Source: Ketogulonicigenium vulgare WSH-001
GTDB lineage: Bacteria; Pseudomonadota; Alphaproteobacteria; Rhodobacterales; Rhodobacteraceae
Reading direction: 5' to 3'
DNA length: 64,000 bases
Assembly (NCBI RefSeq): GCF_000223375.1
Contig: NC_017384.1
Location: 2,110,501-2,174,500, forward strand
Part shown: positions 25,221 to 34,213 of the stretch, one piece after another
Position numbering within the stretch: the first letter of the stretch is position 1
Layout: the number at the start of each line of letters is the position of its first letter
Translations under genes and position numbers: made by a program
The notes under the pieces: generated by a model
What the model was told of the DNA's origin: nothing
Databases searched by the model: none
The model's input: the letters and a program-made list of their open reading frames with translations, nothing else

Positions 25221-26366
25221 TTATTGCACCGAGTTTGCGACCCCAACCAGCGATCCGATCAGACTAACAACCGTGCGGGTGCTGTTGAGCGGGCTTTCCG
25301 TGCCATAGACAACGTCATCGGGCATGATCTGGAATTGCCCGGCGGAAAACAGGCCATCGGCCGAGGTCAGATCCAGCGTAAAGATCATGCGTTGGTTCGG
25401 CGGGCCGGCCGAGCCATCGGCGCGCACCGCGCTGGCCGGATAGTTGCGCAGCACCATGATACCGCGCAGATCGGCGCGCTCGGCAGATACGCCGCCAATC
25501 AGCGATAGCGCACCCAGTGCGGTGACGTCCTGATCGGGGAAGACATGGCGGGCCTGTGTACCGGTCGTGCCCAGCGACAAGAAGGTACGCGATTCAGGCG
25601 CAACGATAATGCGGTCGCCGCCCTGCAACGTGGTATCCAGCGCAGGTTCGGTCAGCAGGCGCGACAGTTGGATGCCGTAAACGCTGTTGCCGCGCATCAG
25701 GCGCACCTGCGGGTTCGGCAGATCGACGTTCACACCACCCGCTTGCGACAATGCGGCCAGAACCGTCATATCGCGGTCGACCATGGGATAGATACCCGGC
25801 GCACCCATGCCCGACACCAAATTCACCGCATTCGAACGGCCAGGCGTCACGTTCATCTGAACCTGGGCCGAAGGCAGCGTTTGCGCATAAAGCTGTTCAA
25901 TCCGGTCGCGCGCCGCATCCGTGCTCAGGCCACCAACCTCAACGCCGCCGATATAGGGCAGCGTCACTTGGCCATTGGCAGCAACGACAACGTCCTGCAG
26001 CTGGGCCAAACGGCCACCTTCGCCGACCAGCAGCGAATTCTGGCCGTTGTCCCATATGGTGATCGCAATCGTATCGCCCGGTGCCATGATGACCGACGGA
26101 CTTTGCGGTTGACGGCGCAGCCAGTTCAGGCGTGACGCATCATTGTTCAGCGTGATCGCGGGCCATTGCGAAATGACCGGCAGGCTGGTTGAGGTGACCG
26201 GGAATACGGCGTAACCGCCCTGTGGATCGACCGAAATCTGGCCGTCCATCGGTTGTACCGATACGACTTCGCTTTGCAATGCGGCGCCGCGCGGAATGGC
26301 GCAACCGGCCAAAAGCAACGCGAGCGACGTGACCAGAGCCCCGCGCAACAATCCTGAATTTGACAT
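25221..26366 (-). CDS. Polysaccharide export outer-membrane lipoprotein (Wza/KpsD/BexD family)
   Basis: 381 residues from ATG 26366, which has a near-perfect GGAGGG 5 nt upstream. Lipobox LLLAGC places the lipid on Cys near 22. The polysaccharide-export (PES) domain is seen around PGDTIAITIWDNG, followed by SLBB-type repeats with VSGMGAPGIYPM and GGVNVDLPNPQVRL. Forms the outer-membrane channel for the capsule. Divergently arranged with the inner-membrane chain protein at 26543. Confidence 0.9.
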   Translation of the reverse strand: MSNSGLLRGALVTSLALLLAGCAIPRGAALQSEVVSVQPMDGQISVDPQGGYAVFPVTSTSLPVISQWPAITLNNDASRLNWLRRQPQSPSVIMAPGDTIAITIWDNGQNSLLVGEGGRLAQLQDVVVAANGQVTLPYIGGVEVGGLSTDAARDRIEQLYAQTLPSAQVQMNVTPGRSNAVNLVSGMGAPGIYPMVDRDMTVLAALSQAGGVNVDLPNPQVRLMRGNSVYGIQLSRLLTEPALDTTLQGGDRIIVAPESRTFLSLGTTGTQARHVFPDQDVTALGALSLIGGVSAERADLRGIMVLRNYPASAVRADGSAGPPNQRMIFTLDLTSADGLFSAGQFQIMPDDVVYGTESPLNSTRTVVSLIGSLVGVANSVQ

Positions 26367-26542
26367 CGTCCCTCCGACCCGCCGGGCCCCGATTTGCCTT
26401 AATGAGGCGGGGACCCATCCGGGCGTGCTGCCCTTTTTATCTGGCGCCACCATACCTGCCACCTCGCGCACGTCAATCTTTGGCGGCCCATTGGGGGCCA
26501 CTTACCGAATATTTAACCCTGACTGTGGCAAGAAGACGCTTA
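26367..26542. promoter_or_regulatory. Divergent promoter region of the capsule export genes
   Basis: 176 bases separating the BexD-like gene (-) from the BexC-like/Wzt pair (+). Frames reading through it are out of family. The right part (ACCGAATATTTAACCCTGAC) is AT-richer and may hold the rightward promoter. No clear operator seen. Confidence 0.35.
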
Positions 26543-27745
26543 ATGACAGCGCTTTCGCCCCATATCCCTGATTCCACCGTCGAATCCGGCGCAGCCCCAC
26601 GGCTCGAGGCTGCGATCACGCTTGCGCGGCTACCGCAGGCGCGGGTGCGGCGGCGGCATATTGGACTGGCGCTGGCCTATCTTTTGATGGTGGTTTTGCC
26701 GCTCGCGCTGACGGGCGGGTACCTTTGGCTGCGCGCGGCCGATCAATATGCAACCCCCATCGCTTTCGCGATCACCCTGCCCGAACAGGCGTCCAGCGCA
26801 GGCGATATGCTGGGCGGCTGGGCCGCGCTGACCGGGACGGCGGGCGGGTCGACCCAGCGCGACAGTGACATGCTGTATGAATTCCTGCGCAGCCCCGCCC
26901 TGGTTGCGGCGCTGGATGCGCAGCTGGACCTGCGCCAGATGTTTGCCCGCGCCACCCCGCGCGATCCGGTCTTTGGCTTTCACCCCTCTGGCACGATTGA
27001 GGATCTGACCCGTTACTGGCAGCGCATGGTGCATGTCCGTCAGGACCCCGCCAGCGGGCTGATCTTTTTACGCGTGCAGGCCTTTGATCCCGGGGACGCG
27101 CAGCGGATCGCGGATGCGATCTTGGCACAAAGCCAGCGCGTGATCACCGACGTGGCCGCCCTTGCCCATGCCGATGCCACAGATCAGGCCGCGTCCGAGG
27201 TCACCCGCAGTCTTGAGCGCCTGATCACCGCCCGCGCCGATCTTGCCGCCTTTCGCGCCCGCAACCAAATGATCGACCCCGCCGAGGATGTCTTGGGCCA
27301 GATGAGCATTCTGCAGGCCCTGCAGGCACAGGCCGCCAGCGCCATGATCGACCGCGATATGCTGCTGGCCACCGCCGCGCCCGGCGATCCACGCCTTGCA
27401 CAGGCGCAGTTGCGCATCGATACGATCACCGCCCGCATCGGGATTGAGCGCGCACAATTTGGCGAGGATCACGCCTATGTCGCCCTGCTGACCGCCTATG
27501 AACGCCTTGTTGCGCTGCGGGACTTTGCCCAAAGCGCTTATCTCAGCGCGCTTGCCGCACAGGACGTCGCCCGGGCCGAGGCCGCCCGCCAAAGCCGCTT
27601 TGTCGCGCCCTTTATTCCGCCCGCGCCCGCCGAGCGGTCCGAATACCCCCAGCGTTGGTTAATTTGGGGGCTAACTGCTTTTTTTTGCAACCTAACTTGG
27701 GCGATCGGCGTTCTGATATACTACGCACTGAGAGACAGAAAATGA
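26543..27745 (+). CDS. Capsule export inner-membrane protein (BexC/CtrB/KpsE family)
   Basis: 400 residues from ATG 26543. One membrane span near 40-60 (IGLALAYLLMVVLPLALTGG) and another at the C-terminus (~375-395). Between them lies a periplasmic region with long helical, Ala/Gln-rich segments. This is the polysaccharide co-polymerase type 3 arrangement; such proteins couple the ABC exporter to the outer-membrane channel. The stop overlaps the ATPase start (ATGA). An in-frame open region upstream to 26360 lies in the promoter and is rejected. Confidence 0.88.
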   Translation: MTALSPHIPDSTVESGAAPRLEAAITLARLPQARVRRRHIGLALAYLLMVVLPLALTGGYLWLRAADQYATPIAFAITLPEQASSAGDMLGGWAALTGTAGGSTQRDSDMLYEFLRSPALVAALDAQLDLRQMFARATPRDPVFGFHPSGTIEDLTRYWQRMVHVRQDPASGLIFLRVQAFDPGDAQRIADAILAQSQRVITDVAALAHADATDQAASEVTRSLERLITARADLAAFRARNQMIDPAEDVLGQMSILQALQAQAASAMIDRDMLLATAAPGDPRLAQAQLRIDTITARIGIERAQFGEDHAYVALLTAYERLVALRDFAQSAYLSALAAQDVARAEAARQSRFVAPFIPPAPAERSEYPQRWLIWGLTAFFCNLTWAIGVLIYYALRDRK

Positions 27746-28404
27746 TCCGGCTTGATTCTGTGACCAAAGGCTTTCGCGCCACCGCCCATTCCGCGCCCCA
27801 GATGCTGTTGCAAAATGTCTCTCTGACCATCCCAGCCGGTGTTTCGGTCGGGCTTTTGGGTAGCAATGGGGCGGGCAAATCGACCTTGCTGGATATGATC
27901 GGTGGGCTGGTGCTGCCAGATCGCGGGCGGATCACGCAAAGCGGCTCGGTCTCGTGGCCGATGGGATTTTCGGGCAGCCTGCATGGCGATATGACGGGGC
28001 AGCAGAACACCCGCTTTGCGGCGCGGATCTACGGCGTCGATAGCGATGCTTTGGTCGATTTCGTACAGGGCTTTGCCGAGCTTGGCCCCCATTTCAACGC
28101 CCCCGTGCGCAGCTATTCCGCCGGAATGCGGGCGCGGCTGGCGTTTGGCATGTCCATCGGCATCCCCTTTGACACCTATCTGGTGGATGAGATCACCGCC
28201 GTCGGCGACACCAACTTTCGCCAAAAAAGCCGCAGCCACCTCGAGGCGCGGCTCGAGCGGGCGGGCGCGATCATCGTCAATCATGCCGCTGCGGAACTGC
28301 GGAACCTCTGCACGGCTGGCATGGTGCTAGAGGGCGGCACGCTGACCTATTTTGACCAGATCGATGATGCGATCGCCGCATACGAGGCCCCTATCGCGGC
28401 CTGA
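27742..28404 (+). CDS. Polysaccharide ABC exporter ATPase (KpsT/Wzt type)
   Basis: 220 residues, the size of KpsT without the carbohydrate-binding extension of Wzt. Walker A GSNGAGKST, signature-like YSAGMRARLAFGM, Walker B YLVDEITAVGD and the switch His in IVNHAAAEL. Powers export with the permease at 18232. Translationally coupled to the chain protein by ATGA. The 3' end overlaps a small gene on the other strand by 58 bases. Confidence 0.92.
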   Translation: MIRLDSVTKGFRATAHSAPQMLLQNVSLTIPAGVSVGLLGSNGAGKSTLLDMIGGLVLPDRGRITQSGSVSWPMGFSGSLHGDMTGQQNTRFAARIYGVDSDALVDFVQGFAELGPHFNAPVRSYSAGMRARLAFGMSIGIPFDTYLVDEITAVGDTNFRQKSRSHLEARLERAGAIIVNHAAAELRNLCTAGMVLEGGTLTYFDQIDDAIAAYEAPIAA

Positions 28405-28679
28405 GCCTGCCGCACGCGGTCCCGCGCCCAGCGCAGTGGCGCGGTGATACGCCACGAAAGGGTGCGCTCCATCCAGATCTGATGCGCCTCCAGCCGGATC
28501 AGCGCCTCCTCAAGCCGCGCGATCTCGGCCCTGTCGGCCTGTGTGGCGGCGCTTTGGTACGCCGCAAGGCCCGCCCAACGCGCGGGCGGCGCAAGGCCCA
28601 GCACAACATGGCGGTCCAATTGATACAGGTGATCCGCCATAACCGCATAGGCGCGCGCATTTTGTTCAGCATTTGTCAT
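28347..28679 (-). CDS. Small SWRxTAPLR-motif protein of the capsule locus
   Basis: 110 residues from ATG 28679. Mostly helical, with a coiled-coil-like stretch around ADRAEIARLEEALIRLEAH followed by MERTLSWRITAPLRWARD. The SLSWRxTxPLR sequence is commonly found in linkers of glycosyltransferases of this group, so this may be a free-standing version or the remnant of a larger glycosyltransferase. Overlaps the convergent ATPase gene by 58 bases, and no good ribosome site is visible, so expression is not certain. Confidence 0.5.
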   Translation of the reverse strand: MTNAEQNARAYAVMADHLYQLDRHVVLGLAPPARWAGLAAYQSAATQADRAEIARLEEALIRLEAHQIWMERTLSWRITAPLRWARDRVRQAQAAIGASYAAIASSIWSK

Positions 28680-28740
28680 GGGCCGATGATTGCACGCGGC
28701 CATTAACCCGCTGTTACCGCGCGCCCCCTAGCCTGCCCCC

Positions 28741-29853
28741 ATGACATCGCCCCGCGTTCTTTTCCTAGGCTCTCTTGGCCATATCCCGCCCACGCCGGAT
28801 ATGCGGCGGCAGCTTGATCTGATGGGCGGCAACGCTGGAAATCTGGTCTTTCAACTGGCAACGGCGCAGATGATCGCCGCGCCGCTACACCAGATCGGCG
28901 GCGGCGCGCCCTATGCCCTGCCCAAACGGCGTGACCTGCTGGTGCTGCCCGCCGCCAATCACTTGCGCCCCGCCAACTGGGACCCGCTTTCTGATTTTCT
29001 GGAACAGGCCGACTGCCCTATTGCCGTCTTTGGCTTGGGCGCCGATACACAAGAGGGCGCCGCGCTGCGCGGCCACGCCAGCCTGATGCGGCTGGTCGGC
29101 ATTCTGCGCGCGCGAGCTGTTCTGATCACCTATCGCGGTGCGCGCTCGGCCCGGATCGGAGCGGAACTGGGGTTGCAGGGGGTCGTCCTTGGGTGCCCAT
29201 CAGTCTTTCTGAACCCGGCGCAGCGGCTGGGGCATGTGATTGCAAAGGGTCTGGCCCGCGCCGCGTGGCACCCGATGCCGCGCTGTGCAATTCATGCGGG
29301 CGACCCCTATAATCCGCGCAGCGCCCTGCATCGGCGCGCAGAGCAGCGGCTGTTTTCCCATGTCGCGCAGCGCGGCGGCCTTTGGCTGCTGGCATCGGGC
29401 GGCGCCGATGCCTGTGGCGCGGCAGCAGGGCAACATCCACCCGCACCCGCGCTTTGTGCCGCACTTGGGCGTCAGGATGCGGCCCAGATTTTGATGCAGA
29501 GCGGCCATGTCCCCCATGACGCCCGCACATGGATCGGGTGGCTGCGCGGTTGCGATCTGGCATTGGGAACCCGCGCGCATGGCACATTGGCCGCACTGGC
29601 GGCAGGCGTTCCGGGGATTTTGTCGCCCATCGACGCCCGCACGACAGAACTTGCCCAGACGATGCAATTGCCGCAGCTACCATTGGATGCGCTGGCCACG
29701 GCCGCGTCCCCTCAAGACTGCGCCGCCGCAGCCGCCTTCGACCCTGACGCGTTCGACGCCTGGCGCATCACCGCCGCGCGCGCCATGGCGGCCGCGCTGA
29801 TCCGCATCGGCCTGACGCCGGCTCCCGCCCTCCAGCATCTGGCAGCCGCATGA
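28741..29853 (+). CDS. Polysaccharide pyruvyl transferase family protein
   Basis: 370 residues. N-terminal VLFLGSLGHIPP with MGGNAGNLVFQLA, a middle PIAVFGLGAD, GARSARIGAELGLQ and a C-terminal LALGTRAHGTLAALAAGVPGI. These are the landmarks of the GT-B-like pyruvyl-transferase (CsaB/WcaK) family, where R-x-H-G near the C-terminus is characteristic. Likely adds a ketal pyruvate or acts as a sugar transferase on the capsule. First of four tightly packed genes (overlap of four bases with the next). Confidence 0.82.
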   Translation: MTSPRVLFLGSLGHIPPTPDMRRQLDLMGGNAGNLVFQLATAQMIAAPLHQIGGGAPYALPKRRDLLVLPAANHLRPANWDPLSDFLEQADCPIAVFGLGADTQEGAALRGHASLMRLVGILRARAVLITYRGARSARIGAELGLQGVVLGCPSVFLNPAQRLGHVIAKGLARAAWHPMPRCAIHAGDPYNPRSALHRRAEQRLFSHVAQRGGLWLLASGGADACGAAAGQHPPAPALCAALGRQDAAQILMQSGHVPHDARTWIGWLRGCDLALGTRAHGTLAALAAGVPGILSPIDARTTELAQTMQLPQLPLDALATAASPQDCAAAAAFDPDAFDAWRITAARAMAAALIRIGLTPAPALQHLAAA

Positions 29854-30509
29854 CCCAGGATTTACCCAGTATGGCGGCCTATCTGCAACGCCTGTGCGAT
29901 CAGGGGTTCACCGCCGGATCGGTCATTGATGTCGGTACCTGCTATGGCACGCCTGAATTGACCGCGACCTTTCCCGATGCGCTGCACATTTTCATTGAGC
30001 CCGCCCCCAGCCTTGCCTCGCGCATCGACGCCCTCGCCCGGGCGCATCGCGGCGAGGCTTATGCCATCGCCCTTGCCGATCGCCCCGGTCTTGCGCCGCT
30101 GCATGTGCCTCAGGGGGTCGAGGGCGCATCGCTGGTCTGGGGGGCACGTTACGGCGGCACGCTGGTGCGGGTCGAGACACTGGATCGCCTGTTCGCGCAA
30201 CGCGATTTGCCCCGGCCACTGGTCATCAAAACCGATTGCCAGGGCCATGACCTTGCCGTTTTGCGCGGAGGGGCGGCACTGCTGGCCCGCGCAGATCTGG
30301 TCGTCGCCGAGGCGAATTTATTCCACCCCGCGGGCGAGGCAGCTTTAGGCGATTTCGCCGAAATGATTGCCTTCATGCGCGGCCATCACTTTGCCGTCCA
30401 CGGGCTTTTCTCGCCGCGTATGCGCCCGCGCGACGGGGCGCTGGGGCAGATCGACATCGCCTTTGTCCGCGAGGATGGCCCCTTTCGCACCCATCATGCC
30501 TGGAGCTAA
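29850..30509 (+). CDS. FkbM-family methyltransferase
   Basis: 219 residues. SAM-binding motif VIDVGTCYGTPELTATFP near 20-35 and the family features IFIEPAPSLASR, VETLDRLF and VIKTDCQGHDLAVLRGG (the FkbM KxDxxGxExxVL-type block). Probably O-methylates a sugar of the polysaccharide. Overlaps the pyruvyl-transferase gene by four bases; the next gene starts three bases after its stop. Confidence 0.88.
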   Translation: MTQDLPSMAAYLQRLCDQGFTAGSVIDVGTCYGTPELTATFPDALHIFIEPAPSLASRIDALARAHRGEAYAIALADRPGLAPLHVPQGVEGASLVWGARYGGTLVRVETLDRLFAQRDLPRPLVIKTDCQGHDLAVLRGGAALLARADLVVAEANLFHPAGEAALGDFAEMIAFMRGHHFAVHGLFSPRMRPRDGALGQIDIAFVREDGPFRTHHAWS

Positions 30510-30512
30510 CCG

Positions 30513-31340
30513 ATGTTCCGCCGCCCCCCTCCGCCGCCCGTTGATCCGCTGGTGCTGCCCAATCTGTCCGGCACCTATATCGGCGCGCCGCGCAGCGCTG
30601 CGGGGCTGATGCGGCCTGGGCGCCCCGCCCATCCCGCCGCCCTGCCGCCCCCGCATCTGCGCCATTACTATGGGCTTAGGGACGGGCAATATGATGACAG
30701 CCTTTACCTGCAAGGCGGCGCGCATGACGCCCAGCGCCTGCGCGATGCGCTGACAGCAGACGGGTTCACCATTGACGGGCCGGTGCTGGATTTCGGCTGC
30801 GGCAGCGGCCGGATGATCCGCCACCTGACCGGCGTCTCGCCGCAGATCTGGGGCGTCGACATCCATGCCGAGGCGATCGCTTGGGCGCAGGACAACCTGT
30901 CACCCCCGTTTGATTTCGCGCTGACCACAACCGCGCCACATCTGCCCTTCGAGGATCGCAGCTTTGCGCTGATCTATGCCGGATCGGTCTTTACCCATAT
31001 CGGCGATCTGGCGGATGCATGGCTGCTTGAACTGCGCCGCATCCTGCAACCAGATGGGCGGCTTTATATATCCATCACCGATGCGCAAACGCTGGCCGAG
31101 ATCCGGCGCATCCAGCCGCAACATGCCTCGCATCAGCATCTGGCCGCGCTGGATCGCGACACCAGCTATCACACACAGGATTGGCAAATGTTGATGACCC
31201 GCAGCGGCCCTTGGGCGCAGCGGGTGATTTATGATCGCGACGCGCTCACCCAACGCCTGACACGATGGTTCGATCTGCGCCGCGTGATCCCGCAGGGCTA
31301 CGGCTGGCAAACCGTGCTGCTGTTGCGGAAACGGTCATGA
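30513..31340 (+). CDS. Class I SAM-dependent methyltransferase
   Basis: 275 residues. Pro-rich N-terminus (MFRRPPPPPVDPL), then motif I VLDFGCGSGRMIRHL at ~90-104, acidic loop WGVDIHAEAI, and motif IV-like SFALIYAGSVFTHI. Methyltransf_11/25 type. Its position implies a glycan substrate. Ends in ATGA overlap with the following glycosyltransferase. Confidence 0.88.
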   Translation: MFRRPPPPPVDPLVLPNLSGTYIGAPRSAAGLMRPGRPAHPAALPPPHLRHYYGLRDGQYDDSLYLQGGAHDAQRLRDALTADGFTIDGPVLDFGCGSGRMIRHLTGVSPQIWGVDIHAEAIAWAQDNLSPPFDFALTTTAPHLPFEDRSFALIYAGSVFTHIGDLADAWLLELRRILQPDGRLYISITDAQTLAEIRRIQPQHASHQHLAALDRDTSYHTQDWQMLMTRSGPWAQRVIYDRDALTQRLTRWFDLRRVIPQGYGWQTVLLLRKRS

Positions 31341-32971
31341 CGATGCTGCCGCCCGGCCTATCGCTGATCACGGCCTGCGGCAACCGCCTTGTCTTTTTGC
31401 ATCGCGCCCTGCCGACATGGCTCGCGATGGCGGTGGATGAGGTGATCGTGGTTGACTGGGCCTCGGCCCCGCCGATCCGCCGCGCCGATCTGCCCGCCGA
31501 CCCGCGCCTGCGCCTGATCCGGGTCGAGGCCGAAGGCTGGCACCTGCCCTCGGCCTATAATCTGGGCCTGCGGCTGGCGCGGTTCCGCAATGTGATGAAG
31601 CTCGACTGCGATATCACCGCCGCGCCTTGGGCACTGGCCGTGAACGCGCCCGCGCCCGGCGCCTTTATCACCGGCAACTGGCGCCGCGCGCCGCAGGGGC
31701 AGCAACATCTGAACGGCAGCTTTATCGCCGCGCAGGCCGATCTGGCAGCGATCGGCGGCTTTAACGAATGGTTTGAGGGCTATGGCTGGGACGATGACGA
31801 TCTATATACGCGCCTGCTGGCCCAAGGGCTGACCCGCCGCCTGATCGCCCCCGGCAGCCTGTCGCATCTGCCCCATTCAGACGCGCTGCGCGGCGCGGAT
31901 GGCAGCCCCGCGCTTCATATCCAAATGAACCGCGCGCTGGCGGATCTGATGCCGGTCTGGGATGCAAACAGCCCCAGCCGCCATTTCCACGCCATCGGCC
32001 CCGACCATTTCACCGCCGCCCCCCGCATACGCGCGCCGCTGCATTTTCGGCAAATGGCGCGCAGCCTTGCCAGCTATCGGATGCTTGGCCCCGCATCGCT
32101 GCACCTGCCGCCCGCAGCCGCCCGCCGCGCGGCCAAGCGGGGCCAGATGCCGCAACCCGCCCTGCACCTTGATCGCCACATTTTCCTTGAGGTGCAGCAC
32201 GGATTGGGGAATCGGCTGCGCACGCTGGCCTCGGGCCAAAGCCTTGCGGCAGCGACGGGGCGCCATCTGCACCTGATCTGGCCCACGGATGCCCATTGCG
32301 GCGCGGCGGTCACCGATCTGCTGCAAGGTCTGACAGCCCTGACCACCTTTGACGACCCGACCGCCAGTCGCCATGACGCGATGGAGGGGCCGGCCGGCAA
32401 CCGCCCCCATCCGATCCGGCTCGACCCGAACCGCGACGCCTATATCCGCAGCGCCGATGTGCTGAACCATCCCGGCGCGCAGGATCTGCGGCCACATCTG
32501 CATGCGCTGATCCCCGCGCCCGAAGTAAGCGCGCTGATCGCGCCCTTTGCGCGCCGCTTTGCCACCACCGCCCATATCCGGGCCGAGGGCGCCAGCGGCT
32601 GGAGCCAGCCCAGCGACGACCCCCGCCAATGGAGCGCGACAAGCACCGCCACGCTGACCCATTGGCGGGCGCTGTCTCAACCAGCGCGATTTTTGGCAGC
32701 GCTGCGCGGGCGTCGGGGCAGTATCTTTGTCGCCAGCGATAGCGCCGCGATTATCGCGCCGCTGGAACAAGCGCTGGGCCGTCCCCTCGCGCATCTTCCC
32801 GGTGGCCAATCCGGTCACCGCGACCGCGCGCAGGTCGTGCATGCCTTTGCCGATATGCTGCTGCTGGCGCGCGGACAGCATTTCCTTGCCAGCGGTTGGA
32901 GCGCCTTTTCCGATGTCGCCCATCTGCTGGCCCGCGATCAGTCCCGCGCCGTCGCGGGCATGGATTTCTGA
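31337..32971 (+). CDS. Two-module glycosyltransferase: GT2 domain plus NodZ-like fucosyltransferase domain
   Basis: 544 residues from ATG 31337 (overlaps previous stop). Residues ~1-260 form a GT-A module: LSLITACGNRLVFL, EVIVVDWAS, LDCDITA (metal-binding acidic motif) and GYGWDDDDLYTRL. From ~280 on, HIFLEVQHGLGNRLRTLASGQ, with HGLGNRLR as core, matches the GDP-binding loop of NodZ/FUT8-type and O-fucosyltransferase-like GT-B enzymes. One chain may therefore make two successive linkages. Last gene of the capsule segment. Confidence 0.78.
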   Translation: MTMLPPGLSLITACGNRLVFLHRALPTWLAMAVDEVIVVDWASAPPIRRADLPADPRLRLIRVEAEGWHLPSAYNLGLRLARFRNVMKLDCDITAAPWALAVNAPAPGAFITGNWRRAPQGQQHLNGSFIAAQADLAAIGGFNEWFEGYGWDDDDLYTRLLAQGLTRRLIAPGSLSHLPHSDALRGADGSPALHIQMNRALADLMPVWDANSPSRHFHAIGPDHFTAAPRIRAPLHFRQMARSLASYRMLGPASLHLPPAAARRAAKRGQMPQPALHLDRHIFLEVQHGLGNRLRTLASGQSLAAATGRHLHLIWPTDAHCGAAVTDLLQGLTALTTFDDPTASRHDAMEGPAGNRPHPIRLDPNRDAYIRSADVLNHPGAQDLRPHLHALIPAPEVSALIAPFARRFATTAHIRAEGASGWSQPSDDPRQWSATSTATLTHWRALSQPARFLAALRGRRGSIFVASDSAAIIAPLEQALGRPLAHLPGGQSGHRDRAQVVHAFADMLLLARGQHFLASGWSAFSDVAHLLARDQSRAVAGMDF

Positions 32972-33046
32972 CGCAACGCACGCCCCCGCCGCGCCCTGTT
33001 AACACGCGCAGCTTAGGCAAGGGCCATCATGTCAAAGGGGGCCTCT

Positions 33047-34090
33047 ATGTCGCAAACCACCACTCGTCTCGCGCTGCCTTTGGTGCAGCCCGCCCAAGCG
33101 CAAAAGCATGTGACGGTGAATGAATCGCTGCAGCGGCTGGATACGGCGCTGCAAGCCTGCGTTGAAAGCACGGTGCTGAACGTGCCGCCCCTCAGCCCTG
33201 CGGATGGCCAGTGCTGGCTGGTAGGCAGCGGTGGCAGCGGAGCTTGGACGGGGCTGGACAATGTGCTGGTCGGCGCGCTGGATGGCGGCTGGCACCCGAT
33301 CACACCCGCAGATGGCTGGCGGATCTGGGACAAAGCCACACAAAACCTGCTGGTGCGCACGGACGGCGCGTGGCAGGTGATCGGCAGCGCGGGCATGAAC
33401 AACCTGCCGCGCCTGGGCATCAATGCCGCCGCTGATAGCGTGAATGTCCTGGCGGCGCATGGCCCGGCCACGCTGCTGTATAACAGCGCAGGGGGCCACC
33501 AGTTGAAGGTGAACAAAGCCGCCCCCGCTGATACCGCCAGCTTGCTGTTTCAGTCCGGCTGGTCGGGCCGCGCGGAAATGGGCCTTGCGGGCGAGGATCA
33601 CTTCAGCGTCAAAGTCTCGGCCGATGGCGGCACATTCCACACCGCCCTGCACGCGAATGGCGCGACGGGCGCGGTGGAATTGCCGCAGGGCGGCACGGCT
33701 CAGGGCCATGCGCTGGTGCATCTGGGCATGTTGCTGGGTACGGTCGCACAAACCGCAGGCGTGCCAACCGGTGCGGTGATCGAAAGCGGCACGAATACCA
33801 ACGGCTCCTATCTGCGCCTGGCCAATGGCACGCAAATCTGCTGGCGCAGCTCGGGCACGCTGACGGCAAATACGGCGCAGGGCAGCAATTTCATCTCTGG
33901 CGCCTCATCGCTGACCTATCCGGTGGCCTTTATCTCGGCCCCCAGCGTCAGTGCGACGCCGGTCGCGGCAAATATCGCATGGGCCTATGCAACGGCGGTG
34001 GGCGCATCGAACGTGACCTTGCGCTTTGCCGCGCCGGTGACCGCGACGCAGGGAACGATATCAATTCTTGCAATTGGGCGCTGGTTTTAG
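33047..34090 (+). CDS. DUF2793 domain-containing protein (phage/GTA-fibre-like)
   Basis: 347 residues from ATG 33047, with GGGGG upstream; ATG 33029 is an alternative. The N-terminal ~110 residues are the DUF2793 domain: LPLVQPAQAQKHVTVNESLQRLD (key QAQKHVTxNE) and GWxxITPADGWRIWD. The rest is Gly/Ala/Thr-rich and beta-structured, like tail-fibre or spike proteins. The family occurs in alphaproteobacterial phages and genomes. No other phage gene is nearby. It stands alone just after the capsule genes with its own promoter. Confidence 0.75.
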   Translation: MSQTTTRLALPLVQPAQAQKHVTVNESLQRLDTALQACVESTVLNVPPLSPADGQCWLVGSGGSGAWTGLDNVLVGALDGGWHPITPADGWRIWDKATQNLLVRTDGAWQVIGSAGMNNLPRLGINAAADSVNVLAAHGPATLLYNSAGGHQLKVNKAAPADTASLLFQSGWSGRAEMGLAGEDHFSVKVSADGGTFHTALHANGATGAVELPQGGTAQGHALVHLGMLLGTVAQTAGVPTGAVIESGTNTNGSYLRLANGTQICWRSSGTLTANTAQGSNFISGASSLTYPVAFISAPSVSATPVAANIAWAYATAVGASNVTLRFAAPVTATQGTISILAIGRWF

Positions 34091-34213
34091 GGTGCCCATC
34101 CTTTATCCGCCCCGCGCGCGAAAATCGCACTTGCCCCTGCCACGCACTCGTCGCACCTTGCGATCTTGGATCGCCGCCCCTTGACCGTGCGCGATCTGCA
34201 AAAGGAGAAGTGG

